From assembly GCF_000701365.1 (NCBI RefSeq), contig NZ_JNIK01000014.1, positions 310,001 through 374,000 on the forward strand: a stretch of DNA of 64,000 bases, written 5' to 3'. The translations under genes and the position numbers were made by a program. The notes beneath the pieces were generated by a model. The model saw only the letters and a program-made list of their open reading frames with translations. It did no database searches and had not been told where the DNA came from. The first letter of the stretch is position 1, and each line of letters opens with the position of its first letter. Positions 43,392 through 52,187 of this stretch are shown piece by piece. Source of the stretch: Blastococcus sp. URHD0036. Its GTDB lineage: Bacteria > Actinomycetota > Actinomycetes > Mycobacteriales > Geodermatophilaceae.

Positions 43392-45728
43392 ATGACGGCC
43401 GCCGCCCGGTATGCGGGCGCCCGCGTCCAGCGGGTGGAGGACGCGCGGCTGCTGACGGGGCACGGGAGCTTCGTCGACGACGTCGTGCGTCCGGGGATGC
43501 TGCACGCGCACTTCGTCCGCAGCCCGCTGGCGAGGGGGCGGATCACCGGGATCGACGTGTCCGCGGCGCTCGCGCTGGACGGCGTGCACGCGGTGTTCAC
43601 CGCCGAGGACCTCAACCCCGGCGTCCGCGAGCCGTGGTACTCCCTGGTGGGACCGAAGGTCCCGGACACCCCGCGTCCGGCACTCGCCGAGGGCGAGGTC
43701 CGGTTCGTCGGTGATCCGGTGGCTCTCGTCGTCGCGGTCGACCGCTACGTCGCCGAGGACGCGGCCGCGCTGGTCGTCGTCGACTACGAGCCGCTGGAGC
43801 CGGTCGTCGACTACAAGACGGCGACCGGGTCCGAGGAACTGGTGCACGCGGCCTACCCCGGCAACGTCGCGGGGACGATGAGCGGGCGCCCCGCCGAACA
43901 GCTCGCCGAGGTCTTCGCGTCGGCGGCGCACGTGGTCGAGGAGACGATCCACCAGCAGGCCTACCAGGCGGTGCCGATGGAGACCCGCGGGTTGATCGCG
44001 GAGTACTCCGCCCACGACGGCGGGATGACGATCTGGGCGTCGACGCAGGTACCGCACGAGGTGCGGCTGTTCTGCTCCCGGGCGCTGGGCCTGTCCGAGC
44101 ACCGCGTCCGCGTGATCATGCGCGACACCGGGGGCGGGTTCGGGCAGAAGGCGCTGCCGCAGCGCGAGGACCTGTGCGTGATGCTGGCAGCGCTGAAGGT
44201 CCCGGCCGCGGTCAAGTGGATCGAGGACCGGCAGGAGAACCTGTCGTCGGCCGGGCAGGGCCGGCACGAGCACGGCACGGCGCGGCTGGCCTTCGACGCC
44301 GACGGCACGATCCTGGCCGCGGCGCTGGACCACGTGCAGGACGCCGGGGCCTATCCGGTGCCGTGGCCGGTGATGACGGCCGTGGTGGTGGGGATGCTGT
44401 TCCCGGGGCCGTACCGCGTCCCGGCGGCCACGTTCACCTGCACCTCGGTGTTCTCCAACACCAACGGGCGCACCGCGTACCGGGGGCCGTGGCAGTACGA
44501 GACGCTGGCCCGCGAGGTGCTGCTGGACGTCGCGGCGCGCGGGATGGGGATCGACGCCGTCGAGCTGCGACGGCGCAACCTGCTGCGCCACGACGAGCTG
44601 CCGGTGACCAACCCCAACGGGATGCCGTACAGCGACATCAGCCCGCTCGAGACGTTCGAGCACGCGCTGGAGATCCTGGACCACGAGTCCTTCCGCCGGG
44701 AGCAGGCGGCCGCCCGCGCGGCCGGGCGCTACATCGGTGTCGGGACCTCCAGCTACGTGGAACCGACCACCAGCGGCCGCGGGTTCCACGGCACGGAGGG
44801 CGCGACGATCCGGATCGAGCCCTCCGGCGTGGTGAACGTGTACGTGTCCGGCGGGTCCAGCGGCAACAGCCTGGAGACCACGGCCGTCCAGCTGACCGCG
44901 GACGCGCTCGGCGTGGACATCGGCCAGGTCAACACGATCCAGGGCGACACGGCGGTCACGCCGTTCGGCGGCGGCACCGGGGGGAGCCGGTCGGGCTCGA
45001 TGATCGCCGGCGCGGTCGCGGAGACCGCGGCCGGGCTGCGCGAGCGGCTGCTGGCGATCGCCGCGCACCGGCTGGAGGCCGCGGTCGAGGACCTGGAACT
45101 GGCCGACGGCCGGGCCCAGGTCCGGGGTACCCCCGGCGCCGGGCTGTCGCTGGCCGAGATCGCCGACATCGCCTACTTCGACACGCGCAAGCTGCCCCCC
45201 GGGGTGCCGCCCGGCCTCGAGGCCAGCGGCCGGTACCAAGCCCAGAGCCCCACGATCTGGGCGAATGCCACCCACGTGTGCACGTGCGAGGTCGACGTCG
45301 TGACCGGCGCGGTGACGATCCTGCGCTACATCGTCAGCGAGGACTGCGGCCCGATGATCAACCCGAACGTCGTCGAGGGGCAGATCGCCGGCGGCACGGT
45401 CCAGGGGATCGGCGGCGCGCTGCTGGAGAACAGCGTCTACGACGAGGACGGCAACCCGATCACCAGCACCTTCGTGGACTACCTGCTGCCCACGAGCACC
45501 GAGGTGCCGGTCATCGAGTACGGCCACGTCGAGACCCCGGGCCCCGGACCGGGTGGGTACAAGGGCGTCGGAGAGGGCGGCGCCATCGGCGCACCGCCGG
45601 CGGTGGTGAACGCCGTGGCCGACGCGCTCGCGCCCTTCGGCGTCACCATCACCCGGCTGCCGATGACGCCGGCCTCCATCGTCGCCCTGCTGCAAGAGGC
45701 CGAGGCGAACCAGGGGGTGCGGGTGTGA
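43392..45728 (+). CDS. Molybdenum hydroxylase large subunit (xanthine dehydrogenase/CoxL family)
   Basis: The 778-residue protein has the large-subunit signatures RVEDARLLTGHGSFVDD, GGGFGQK and the catalytic Glu in GVGEGGAIGAP near residue 728. The active-site loop reads AYRGPWQYE. This is neither the AYRCSFR of true CO dehydrogenase nor the usual AYRGAGR of form II, so CO oxidation is unlikely. It probably hydroxylates an aldehyde or heterocycle with water as oxygen donor. It needs Mo-pterin and pairs with the two following subunits. Its stop overlaps the next GTG. Confidence 0.9.
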   Translation: MTAAARYAGARVQRVEDARLLTGHGSFVDDVVRPGMLHAHFVRSPLARGRITGIDVSAALALDGVHAVFTAEDLNPGVREPWYSLVGPKVPDTPRPALAEGEVRFVGDPVALVVAVDRYVAEDAAALVVVDYEPLEPVVDYKTATGSEELVHAAYPGNVAGTMSGRPAEQLAEVFASAAHVVEETIHQQAYQAVPMETRGLIAEYSAHDGGMTIWASTQVPHEVRLFCSRALGLSEHRVRVIMRDTGGGFGQKALPQREDLCVMLAALKVPAAVKWIEDRQENLSSAGQGRHEHGTARLAFDADGTILAAALDHVQDAGAYPVPWPVMTAVVVGMLFPGPYRVPAATFTCTSVFSNTNGRTAYRGPWQYETLAREVLLDVAARGMGIDAVELRRRNLLRHDELPVTNPNGMPYSDISPLETFEHALEILDHESFRREQAAARAAGRYIGVGTSSYVEPTTSGRGFHGTEGATIRIEPSGVVNVYVSGGSSGNSLETTAVQLTADALGVDIGQVNTIQGDTAVTPFGGGTGGSRSGSMIAGAVAETAAGLRERLLAIAAHRLEAAVEDLELADGRAQVRGTPGAGLSLAEIADIAYFDTRKLPPGVPPGLEASGRYQAQSPTIWANATHVCTCEVDVVTGAVTILRYIVSEDCGPMINPNVVEGQIAGGTVQGIGGALLENSVYDEDGNPITSTFVDYLLPTSTEVPVIEYGHVETPGPGPGGYKGVGEGGAIGAPPAVVNAVADALAPFGVTITRLPMTPASIVALLQEAEANQGVRV

Positions 45729-46600
45729 AGCCGGCCGCGTTCGACTACCACCGGCCGGACAGCCTCGAGGAGGCGGTCACCCTCCTGGCCGAGCTGGGCG
45801 ACGACGCCAAGGTCATCGCCGGCGGCCAGAGCCTGATGCCGATGCTCGCGATGCGCCTGGCCGCGGTCGACCATCTGGTCGACCTGCGCCGGGTGGGTGA
45901 GCTCCAGGGCGTCGTCGACCGCGGCGACGCGCTGTGGATCGGCGCAGGCACCACGCAGGCGGCGATCCAGCGCTCGGCGGACATCGATGCCGCGGTGCCG
46001 CTGCTGACGCGCTCCACCCCATTGATCGGGCACTTCCAGATCCGCAACCGCGGCACCCTCGGTGGCTCCGTCGCCCATGCGGACGCCGCCGGCGAGTACC
46101 CCGCGGTGGCCCTGACCCTGGACGCCGAGATCGAGGCGTCCTCCGTCCGCGGACGGCGGGCCATCCCCGCCGGTGACTTCTTCAGCGGCTGGTGGACCAC
46201 CGCGCTGGAACCGGACGAGGTGCTGACCGGCGTCGCCTTCCCGCGCTGGCACGGACGCTCCGGGTTCGCGATCGAGGAGTTCGCCCGCCGCCACGGTGAC
46301 TACGCCATCGCGGGGGCGACGGTGGCCGTCGAGCTCGACGACGACGACAGGGTGCGGCGCTGCTCCATCGGTCTGTTCGGGCTCGCCCCCCAGGTCGAGC
46401 GCGCGGCTGCCGCGGAAGCGGCCCTCGTCGGGACCGTCGCGGGAGACGTCCGCGCCGACGAGGTCGGGGAGACAGCCGTGTCCGGGTTGGACTCCGTGCC
46501 CTCGGACCTGCACGGTCCGGCGGAGTACCGCACGCGAGTGGGCGCGGCCATGGTGGCGCGCGCCTGGGAGAAGGCCCTCCAGGAGGCGCGCAATGGCTGA
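45725..46600 (+). CDS. Molybdenum hydroxylase FAD-binding medium subunit (CoxM-like)
   Basis: The 291-residue flavoprotein has the FAD motifs AGGQSLMPMLAMR (residues about 32-44) and TLGGSVAHADAAGEYP (about 112-127), typical of the CoxM/xanthine dehydrogenase FAD subunit. It passes electrons from the iron-sulfur subunit to the final acceptor. GTG at 45725 overlaps the large-subunit stop (GTGA), and its end overlaps the small-subunit start by 8 bases. This order (L-M-S) differs from the M-S-L order of classical cox operons. Confidence 0.92.
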   Translation: MKPAAFDYHRPDSLEEAVTLLAELGDDAKVIAGGQSLMPMLAMRLAAVDHLVDLRRVGELQGVVDRGDALWIGAGTTQAAIQRSADIDAAVPLLTRSTPLIGHFQIRNRGTLGGSVAHADAAGEYPAVALTLDAEIEASSVRGRRAIPAGDFFSGWWTTALEPDEVLTGVAFPRWHGRSGFAIEEFARRHGDYAIAGATVAVELDDDDRVRRCSIGLFGLAPQVERAAAAEAALVGTVAGDVRADEVGETAVSGLDSVPSDLHGPAEYRTRVGAAMVARAWEKALQEARNG

Positions 46601-47114
46601 TGTGGACGTCCGGATGACGGTCAACGGCGTCGCCCGGCGGAGCACCGTGCCTCCGCGGCTCACGCTCGCCGACCACCTGCGGAGCACCTGCGGGCTGACC
46701 GGCACCCACCTGGGCTGCGAGCACGGGGCCTGCGGGGCCTGCACGATCCTGGTCGACGGCGACGCGGTCCGGGCCTGCCTCATGTTCGCCGTCCAGGCCG
46801 ACGACACCGAGATCACCACCATCGAGGGCATCGCCGACCGCGACGGGCGGCTGTCGGTGGTGCAGGAGGCCTTCCGGGAGCACCACGGACTGCAGTGCGG
46901 CTTCTGCACCCCCGGCTTCGTCGTCTCGGTGACGGCATTCCTGCGGGACAACCCCGATCCGTCCGACCAGGAGATCCGCGAGGCGCTGTCGGGCAACCTG
47001 TGCCGCTGCACCGGCTACCAGGGGATCTTCGCGGCGGTCCGGGCGGCGGCCGACGCGCTGCGAGCCACCGACGCGGACGCCGGTGCGGCCGCCCGGGACG
47101 GCAGCCACCCGTGA
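46593..47114 (+). CDS. Molybdenum hydroxylase 2Fe-2S small subunit (CoxS-like)
   Basis: The 173-residue protein binds two 2Fe-2S clusters. Cys42, Cys47, Cys50 and Cys62 lie in GCEHGACGACT and the following loop. Cys103, Cys106, Cys138 and Cys140 lie in CGFCTPG and NLCRCTGYQ. It links the Mo site to the FAD subunit. Its stop overlaps the start of the exported VOC gene, so all four genes are translationally coupled. Confidence 0.94.
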   Translation: MADVDVRMTVNGVARRSTVPPRLTLADHLRSTCGLTGTHLGCEHGACGACTILVDGDAVRACLMFAVQADDTEITTIEGIADRDGRLSVVQEAFREHHGLQCGFCTPGFVVSVTAFLRDNPDPSDQEIREALSGNLCRCTGYQGIFAAVRAAADALRATDADAGAAARDGSHP

Positions 47115-47650
47115 CCGGCACGAGTCCCCGGAGGGGTGCGGTCCTGCTGGCGGCGGCCCTCGTCCTCGTCGGGTGCAGTTCGTCGGCCGATGACTCGGCC
47201 GACGCGACGGACGCGCCCGGCACGGGCGTGGTCGAGATGTCCGTTCCGGACATGACGTCGGCGCCATCGGCGTCTGCCACGGCCGATGTCGCGTCCGCGG
47301 AGGTGATCATGCTGAAGGTCCACGTCGACGACATCGACGAGGCCGGCGACTTCTACGGGACCGTCTTCGGGGCGACGCTCGCCATGGACCTCGGCGAGGG
47401 TCACCGGGTGATGACGATGCCCGGCGGGCCGGGCTTCATCCTGATCCAGGACCGGGCCGACGAACGGAACGACTGGAATGCGCAGTTCCTCATCCAGGTG
47501 TCCGACCTGGAGCGGACCGAGGCGTTGGCCCTCGAGAACGGTGCCGAGCACCAGCAGGCGTTCGAGGGGTCGCCCGGTGGCGAACAGGCCTTCTCGGTCG
47601 ACCTCCTGGACCCCTGGGGCAACCAGATCGAGATCCTGCAGCGGGGCTGA
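47111..47650 (+). CDS. Predicted lipoprotein with VOC (glyoxalase-like) domain
   Basis: The 179-residue precursor has a short signal sequence with the lipobox LVGC (Cys22) and a Ser/Ala/Asp-rich linker. A single VOC domain follows from about residue 65 (MLKVHVDDIDEAGDFYGTVFGATL, then VDLLDPWGNQIEILQRG). VOC enzymes (glyoxalase, dioxygenase, epimerase) are normally cytoplasmic, so an extracytoplasmic one is unusual. GTG at 47111 overlaps the CoxS-like stop. It could bind or modify the pathway substrate outside the cell; the function is unknown. Confidence 0.8.
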   Translation: MTGTSPRRGAVLLAAALVLVGCSSSADDSADATDAPGTGVVEMSVPDMTSAPSASATADVASAEVIMLKVHVDDIDEAGDFYGTVFGATLAMDLGEGHRVMTMPGGPGFILIQDRADERNDWNAQFLIQVSDLERTEALALENGAEHQQAFEGSPGGEQAFSVDLLDPWGNQIEILQRG

Positions 47651-47683
47651 GCCGGGCCGACCCGGACGACCCCGCGGGCAGGG

Positions 47684-48694
47684 CTACGACGCGAGCAGCC
47701 GGCGCAGCCACTGCAGCCGTGCGGCGCGGGCGTCCCGGGAGACCTGGGCGTCCGGCGCCATCTCCGTGAAGCCGTGGAACGCGCCCTGCCACACGTGCAG
47801 CTCGGCGACGCCGCCGGCCTGCCAGATCCGGCCGGCGTAGGTCACGTCCTCGTCGCGGAAGGTCTCCGCGGAGCCGACCTCGATGAACGCCGGAGGCAGC
47901 GCGGACAGGTCGGTCGCGCGGGCCGGGGCGGCATAGGGGGAGACGTCGGGACCACCGCAGGCGTCCCCGAGCAGCGCCGTCCAGCCGGTCTGGTTCGCGT
48001 CGCGGTCCCACAGCCCCACGCCGGCCATCTGCCGGGCGGAGGGCGTGTCGTTGCGGTCGTCCAGCATCGGGCACAGCAGCAGCTGGCCGAGCAGGGCCGG
48101 GCCCCCGCGGTCGCGGGCCATCAGCGCGAGCGCGGCCGCGAGACCACCCCCCGCGCTCTGCCCGGCGACGACGACCCGTGCCGGGTCCAGGCCCAGCTCC
48201 GCGGCGTGCTCGACGGTCCAGGACAGGCCGGCGTAGCAGTCCTCGACCGGTCCCGGGTGCGGGGTCTCCGGCGCCAGGCGGTACTCGACCGAGACGACGG
48301 CCGTCCCGAGCTCCTGCGCCCAGTCCAGGGCGTCGTCCACCCCCATGCCGTTGTTCCCGACGATCATGCCGCCGCCGTGCATGGTGTAGACGACGGGGAC
48401 GGGCGCCGGCGCCGCCGTCGGCCGGCAGACGAGCAGCGAGATCTCCGGTGCGCCCGCCGGCCCCGGGACGGTCCGCTCCTCGACGGTGAAGGCCCCGCCG
48501 CGGCTCAGCTCGTCCGCGGTCGGCCGTGGGATCCCGACGGCGGTGCGCATCGCCGGGATCAGGTCGGCGGTGATGCGCACCGCCGTCAGCATCTCCGCCA
48601 TCGGTGCGAGTACCGCGGCGCACTCGGGATCGAAGGGCGGCGGCGGGCCGACCGGCCCGGACGGTCGTGCGGTGGGCGAGGACGTCGACGTCAC
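47684..48694 (-). CDS. Alpha/beta hydrolase, HSL (hormone-sensitive lipase) type esterase
   Basis: The 336-residue enzyme has the HSL oxyanion motif MHGGGM, the nucleophile elbow GQSAGGG, and the His of GAFHGFTEM near the C-terminus. These esterases cleave short acyl esters. It has no signal peptide. The GTG start overlaps the GH78 stop (GTGA), so it is part of the rhamnosidase operon. It may deacetylate rhamnose-containing oligosaccharides before or after GH78 action (inference). Confidence 0.87.
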   Translation of the reverse strand: MTSTSSPTARPSGPVGPPPPFDPECAAVLAPMAEMLTAVRITADLIPAMRTAVGIPRPTADELSRGGAFTVEERTVPGPAGAPEISLLVCRPTAAPAPVPVVYTMHGGGMIVGNNGMGVDDALDWAQELGTAVVSVEYRLAPETPHPGPVEDCYAGLSWTVEHAAELGLDPARVVVAGQSAGGGLAAALALMARDRGGPALLGQLLLCPMLDDRNDTPSARQMAGVGLWDRDANQTGWTALLGDACGGPDVSPYAAPARATDLSALPPAFIEVGSAETFRDEDVTYAGRIWQAGGVAELHVWQGAFHGFTEMAPDAQVSRDARAARLQWLRRLLAS

Positions 48695-51366
48695 GGGGAC
48701 CTCCGGGTCGGAGCGGTCTGCGGGATCGGGCGGCGCAGGACGTGGGTCCCGCCCGCGAGGGTCACGGGGGCGCCGTCCCCGAGGTCCACCCGGGCGGTGG
48801 TGCCCGGCGGCACGGTGACCTCGAGGGCGACCTCGTCGCCGTCGAGGCGCCAGCTGCTCGCCGCCCGGCCGTACGGGGTCTGGATGCCGGCGCGTGCCCA
48901 GGTGAGGCCGCCCCCGACCAGGGGCCGGACGTCGAGGACACCGAACCCCGGCTCGGCGGGGGCGATCCCGGCGACGTGCTCGGTGAGGAACCGCGCGACC
49001 GTGCCGAACGCGTAGTGGTTGTGGCTGTCCGTGGCCTCGCCGGTGGGGGTGTGGCCCTCCCAGGTCTCCCACACCGTGGTGGCCCCCCGTTCGACCTGGT
49101 ACAGCCAGGAGGGACTGGTCGTCTGCAGGAGGAGCCGCCAGGCGACGTCGGGGCGGCCGCCGTCGACGAGCACGGGCAGCAGCATCGGCGTGGACAGGAA
49201 GCCGGTCCCGAGGTGGTCGCCGGCCTCCTCGACGAGGGACACGAGGCGGTCCACCGCGGCCGGCCGCTCCGCGGGCTCGAGCAGGTCGAAGGCCAGGGCG
49301 CGGACGTAGTCGTCCTGCCGGTCGGTGCCGATCCGGCCGTCGGCGGCGAGGAAGACCTCCCGCCACGCGCTGCGGACGGCATCCGCCAGCTCGCCGTAGC
49401 GCTCCGCGTCGGCGTCCTCCCCGAGGATGCCGGCGATCCTCGACAGCAGCCGCGCCGAGTGCTCCAGACAGGCCGTCGCGATGACCGGGCCGTGCCGGTG
49501 GGCGTCGGTCACGGACGCGATCGGGTCCTCGCCGGGCCGCAGCCACTCGCCGTAGTGGAAGCCGGTGTCCAGCACGAAGCGGTCGACGTCCGGCCGCCCG
49601 GTGACGGCTCCCCGCGCGAGGTCCTGCTCGTTCCGGGCCCGGCGGGCCAGCTGGTCGACCCACGCGGTCATCGAGGGGTACTGCCGCCGCAGGACCGTGC
49701 GGTCGCCGTAGTAGCGGTACAGGGTCCACGGGAGCAGGACGGTCACGTCGCCCCACCCGACCGAGGTGGCCATGCCCGCCCACATGTCCTCCAGGCCCCC
49801 GGAGAACCGCGACGCCTCGGCCGGGACGACGACCGGCACCCGGCCGTCGGGCAGCTGCTCGGCGGCGACGTTGCGCAGGTAGCGCCGCAGGTAGGCCTGG
49901 GCGTCGACGAACGTGGTGGCGGTGGGGCCGAAGACCTGGATGTCGCCGGTCCAGCCCGAGCGCTCCCGCGTGGGGCAGTCGGTGGCCGTGTCGACGAAGT
50001 TGGACCGCAGCGACCAGCCGACGTTCGCGCGCAGCCGGGTCAGGCGGGGGTCCGAGCAGTCGAACTCCCCGGTCCACGGCATGTCGGTGGACAGGACGAC
50101 GCCCTCGACGTCGGCCGGGTCCAGCGGGTCCGGGAGGCCGTCGACGGCGACGTAGCGGAAGCCGTGGATCGTGAACCACGGGGACCACCAGGTGTCGGTG
50201 CCGTCGAGCACCACCTCGTCCCGCTGCGGCCGGGCCTCGACCATCTCGTTGGCGAGGTAGTCGAGGTCGAGCTCGCCGTCGGGCCGCAGCAGCTCGCTGT
50301 GCAGGAGTCCGACGGTCGTCCCGGCGGGCCCGCGGAGGCGGATGCGGACGACCCCGGCGACGTTCTGCCCGAGGTCCACGACCTGGGCGCCCGACGGCGC
50401 ACGGCTCACCGAGACCGCCGGCAACCGGCCGACCTCGGTGACCCGCCCGACCTCCTCGGCGACCAGCCGGCGCTCCCCGGGCAGGACCTCGGCGGCGGCG
50501 AACCGCGCCGGCGCGACGGATGTGGTCGACCAGTCCGCGTCGGGGACGCGCAGGTCGACGCGCTCGCCGAGCTTCGGGTCGCTGGTCAGGATGCGCCCCG
50601 CACCCGCCAGCCAGGAGCCGTCCGATCCGACGGTGAGCGAGCTGCCGTCGGCGAGGTCGACCTCCAGCTGGACGAGTCCGGCCAGCCGGTCGCCGTACAC
50701 CGCCGGCCGGTTCCCCACGCCGTTGCGCCCCCGGAAGCGACCCTCGGCGACGACCATGCCCAGCACGTTGCCGCCGGTCCGCAGCGCGTCCGTCACGTCG
50801 TACGTCTGGTACTCCACGTACTCGTCGAACGGGGTCCACCGGGGGACGAGGGCCGGCCCGGTCAGGTCGGTCCCGTTGACGAGGAAGCGGTACCAGCCGA
50901 GCGCGGAGACGTACGCCCGGGCCCGCACGACCGGCGCCGGGACCTGCACGTCGCCCCGCAGGTACAGCGATTGGACGTCGTCGGGTCCCGTCGGAGCCGG
51001 CCCGGTGACCCAGTGGGCCTGCCACTGCGCGTCGTCCAGCAGTCCGGTCTCGAACCGGCCCTCGCCCCACGGCCCCGGCTCGCCGGCGGGGTCGGTCCAG
51101 ACCCGCACCCGCCACCGGTAGGAGCGGCCGGACGCCAGCGGCGACCCGGCGTACCGCACGCCGAACGGCTCGCCCGACTCGACCCGGCCGCTCTCCCAGG
51201 CCAGCTCGTCCTCGCCCTCGTCGCCCGGGGACACCTGCACGGCGTAGGCGACCTGTGCCTCGCTGCCCGGAGGCAGGCGCCAGGCGAACTCCGGACGGGC
51301 CGAGCCGATCCCGCGGGGATCCACCCGCGTGTCGGTCCGCAGGTCGACGGGGGCGGCCGGTGTCAT
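48691..51366 (-). CDS. Alpha-L-rhamnosidase, GH78
   Basis: The 891-residue enzyme has the GH78 layout: an N-terminal beta domain, a carbohydrate-binding domain with LVNGTDLTGPALVPRWTPFDEYVEYQTYDVT, an (alpha/alpha)6 barrel and a C-terminal beta domain. The acid/base Glu lies in CPTRERSGWTGD near residue 463-474. It releases terminal alpha-L-rhamnose. No signal peptide is present, so it acts in the cytoplasm on imported sugars. ATG overlaps the stop of the isomerase gene before it. The rhamnose goes to the rha operon at 10155. Confidence 0.92.
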   Translation of the reverse strand: MTPAAPVDLRTDTRVDPRGIGSARPEFAWRLPPGSEAQVAYAVQVSPGDEGEDELAWESGRVESGEPFGVRYAGSPLASGRSYRWRVRVWTDPAGEPGPWGEGRFETGLLDDAQWQAHWVTGPAPTGPDDVQSLYLRGDVQVPAPVVRARAYVSALGWYRFLVNGTDLTGPALVPRWTPFDEYVEYQTYDVTDALRTGGNVLGMVVAEGRFRGRNGVGNRPAVYGDRLAGLVQLEVDLADGSSLTVGSDGSWLAGAGRILTSDPKLGERVDLRVPDADWSTTSVAPARFAAAEVLPGERRLVAEEVGRVTEVGRLPAVSVSRAPSGAQVVDLGQNVAGVVRIRLRGPAGTTVGLLHSELLRPDGELDLDYLANEMVEARPQRDEVVLDGTDTWWSPWFTIHGFRYVAVDGLPDPLDPADVEGVVLSTDMPWTGEFDCSDPRLTRLRANVGWSLRSNFVDTATDCPTRERSGWTGDIQVFGPTATTFVDAQAYLRRYLRNVAAEQLPDGRVPVVVPAEASRFSGGLEDMWAGMATSVGWGDVTVLLPWTLYRYYGDRTVLRRQYPSMTAWVDQLARRARNEQDLARGAVTGRPDVDRFVLDTGFHYGEWLRPGEDPIASVTDAHRHGPVIATACLEHSARLLSRIAGILGEDADAERYGELADAVRSAWREVFLAADGRIGTDRQDDYVRALAFDLLEPAERPAAVDRLVSLVEEAGDHLGTGFLSTPMLLPVLVDGGRPDVAWRLLLQTTSPSWLYQVERGATTVWETWEGHTPTGEATDSHNHYAFGTVARFLTEHVAGIAPAEPGFGVLDVRPLVGGGLTWARAGIQTPYGRAASSWRLDGDEVALEVTVPPGTTARVDLGDGAPVTLAGGTHVLRRPIPQTAPTRRSP

Positions 51367-52175
51367 GCCGTCCTCCGGTCGTGGGACCCGAGGTACCCGA
51401 TCGACGCCTCGAGAGCGGCGAAGACGTCGCCGTCCACGGAGTCGAACTCCAGGACGTCGAACGCGACGGCCGGCGCCGCGGCGAGGATGCCGGCGAGGTC
51501 GAGCTCGCCGTCGCCGAGCGGCCGCAGGTCCAGCGCCTCCGGGTCGTAGGCGGTGCCGGCGGCGAAGGGATCGGGCCCGACGGCGCCGTCCTTCAGGTGC
51601 AGGGCGTGCACGCGGTCGCCCAGGCGGTGCAGCAGCGCGGGCACGTCCTCACCCGCCGTGGCGGCCCAGAAGACGTCGAGCTCGAGGACGACGCGGGGGT
51701 CGAGCAGCGCGACGAAGTGCTCGTAGGCGGTCCGGTCGCCGAACCGGCGGGAGAACTCGAACGTGTGGTTGTGGTGGCCGACCCGCATGCCCCGCTCGGC
51801 CGCGCGGTCGGCGGCCGCGTTGAGCCGGTCCGCCGTGCGTGCCACGTCGTCGGCCGTCTGCCACCGCTGCGCCGGGACGACGGGGTCGATCAGCACCTCG
51901 ACGCCGATGTGGCGTGCGGCGTCGAGCGTGACCTCCAGCGGCGGCAGCGGCACCATCCGGCCCTCGTACTCGATCTCGTCGGACAGGAACGGGCCGTGCC
52001 CGGTCGGCGCGGTCATCCCGTGGCGGGCGAGGGCGGCGGGGAGCTCGAGGGTGCGGTCGTACACCGAGAACGGCTCGACGGTGTCGACGCCGAGAGCGGC
52101 GAGACGGGCGAGGGTGCCGTCGAGGTCGGCGAGTTCCTCGCGCACGCTGTAGAGCTGCACCGAGAGACGGGGCAT
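51363..52175 (-). CDS. Sugar phosphate isomerase/epimerase-like TIM-barrel protein
   Basis: The 270-residue protein belongs to the xylose-isomerase-like TIM-barrel (AP endonuclease 2) superfamily. It opens with LSVQLYSVREEL and has candidate metal ligands in GHHNHTFEF, LELDVFWA, LHLKDG and FDVLEFD. Members isomerise or epimerise sugars, or remove groups from glycosides with 3-keto-sugar chemistry. The substrate is not clear. It lies between the two rhamnosidase genes, linked to GH78 by an ATGA overlap, and so probably acts on a rhamnoside or its product. Confidence 0.85.
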   Translation of the reverse strand: MPRLSVQLYSVREELADLDGTLARLAALGVDTVEPFSVYDRTLELPAALARHGMTAPTGHGPFLSDEIEYEGRMVPLPPLEVTLDAARHIGVEVLIDPVVPAQRWQTADDVARTADRLNAAADRAAERGMRVGHHNHTFEFSRRFGDRTAYEHFVALLDPRVVLELDVFWAATAGEDVPALLHRLGDRVHALHLKDGAVGPDPFAAGTAYDPEALDLRPLGDGELDLAGILAAAPAVAFDVLEFDSVDGDVFAALEASIGYLGSHDRRTA

Positions 52176-52187
52176 GGTCGCGCGCTC

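Noticed and set aside
43392-47114. Aerobic CO dehydrogenase (coxLMS)
   Set aside because: The active-site loop is AYRGPW, not AYRCSFR, and the gene order is L-M-S without other cox genes.
48604-51549. A 981-codon plus-strand frame opposite GH78
   Set aside because: It has the same shadow pattern. The GH78 catalytic motif CPTRERSGWTGD and operon overlaps show the minus strand is coding.
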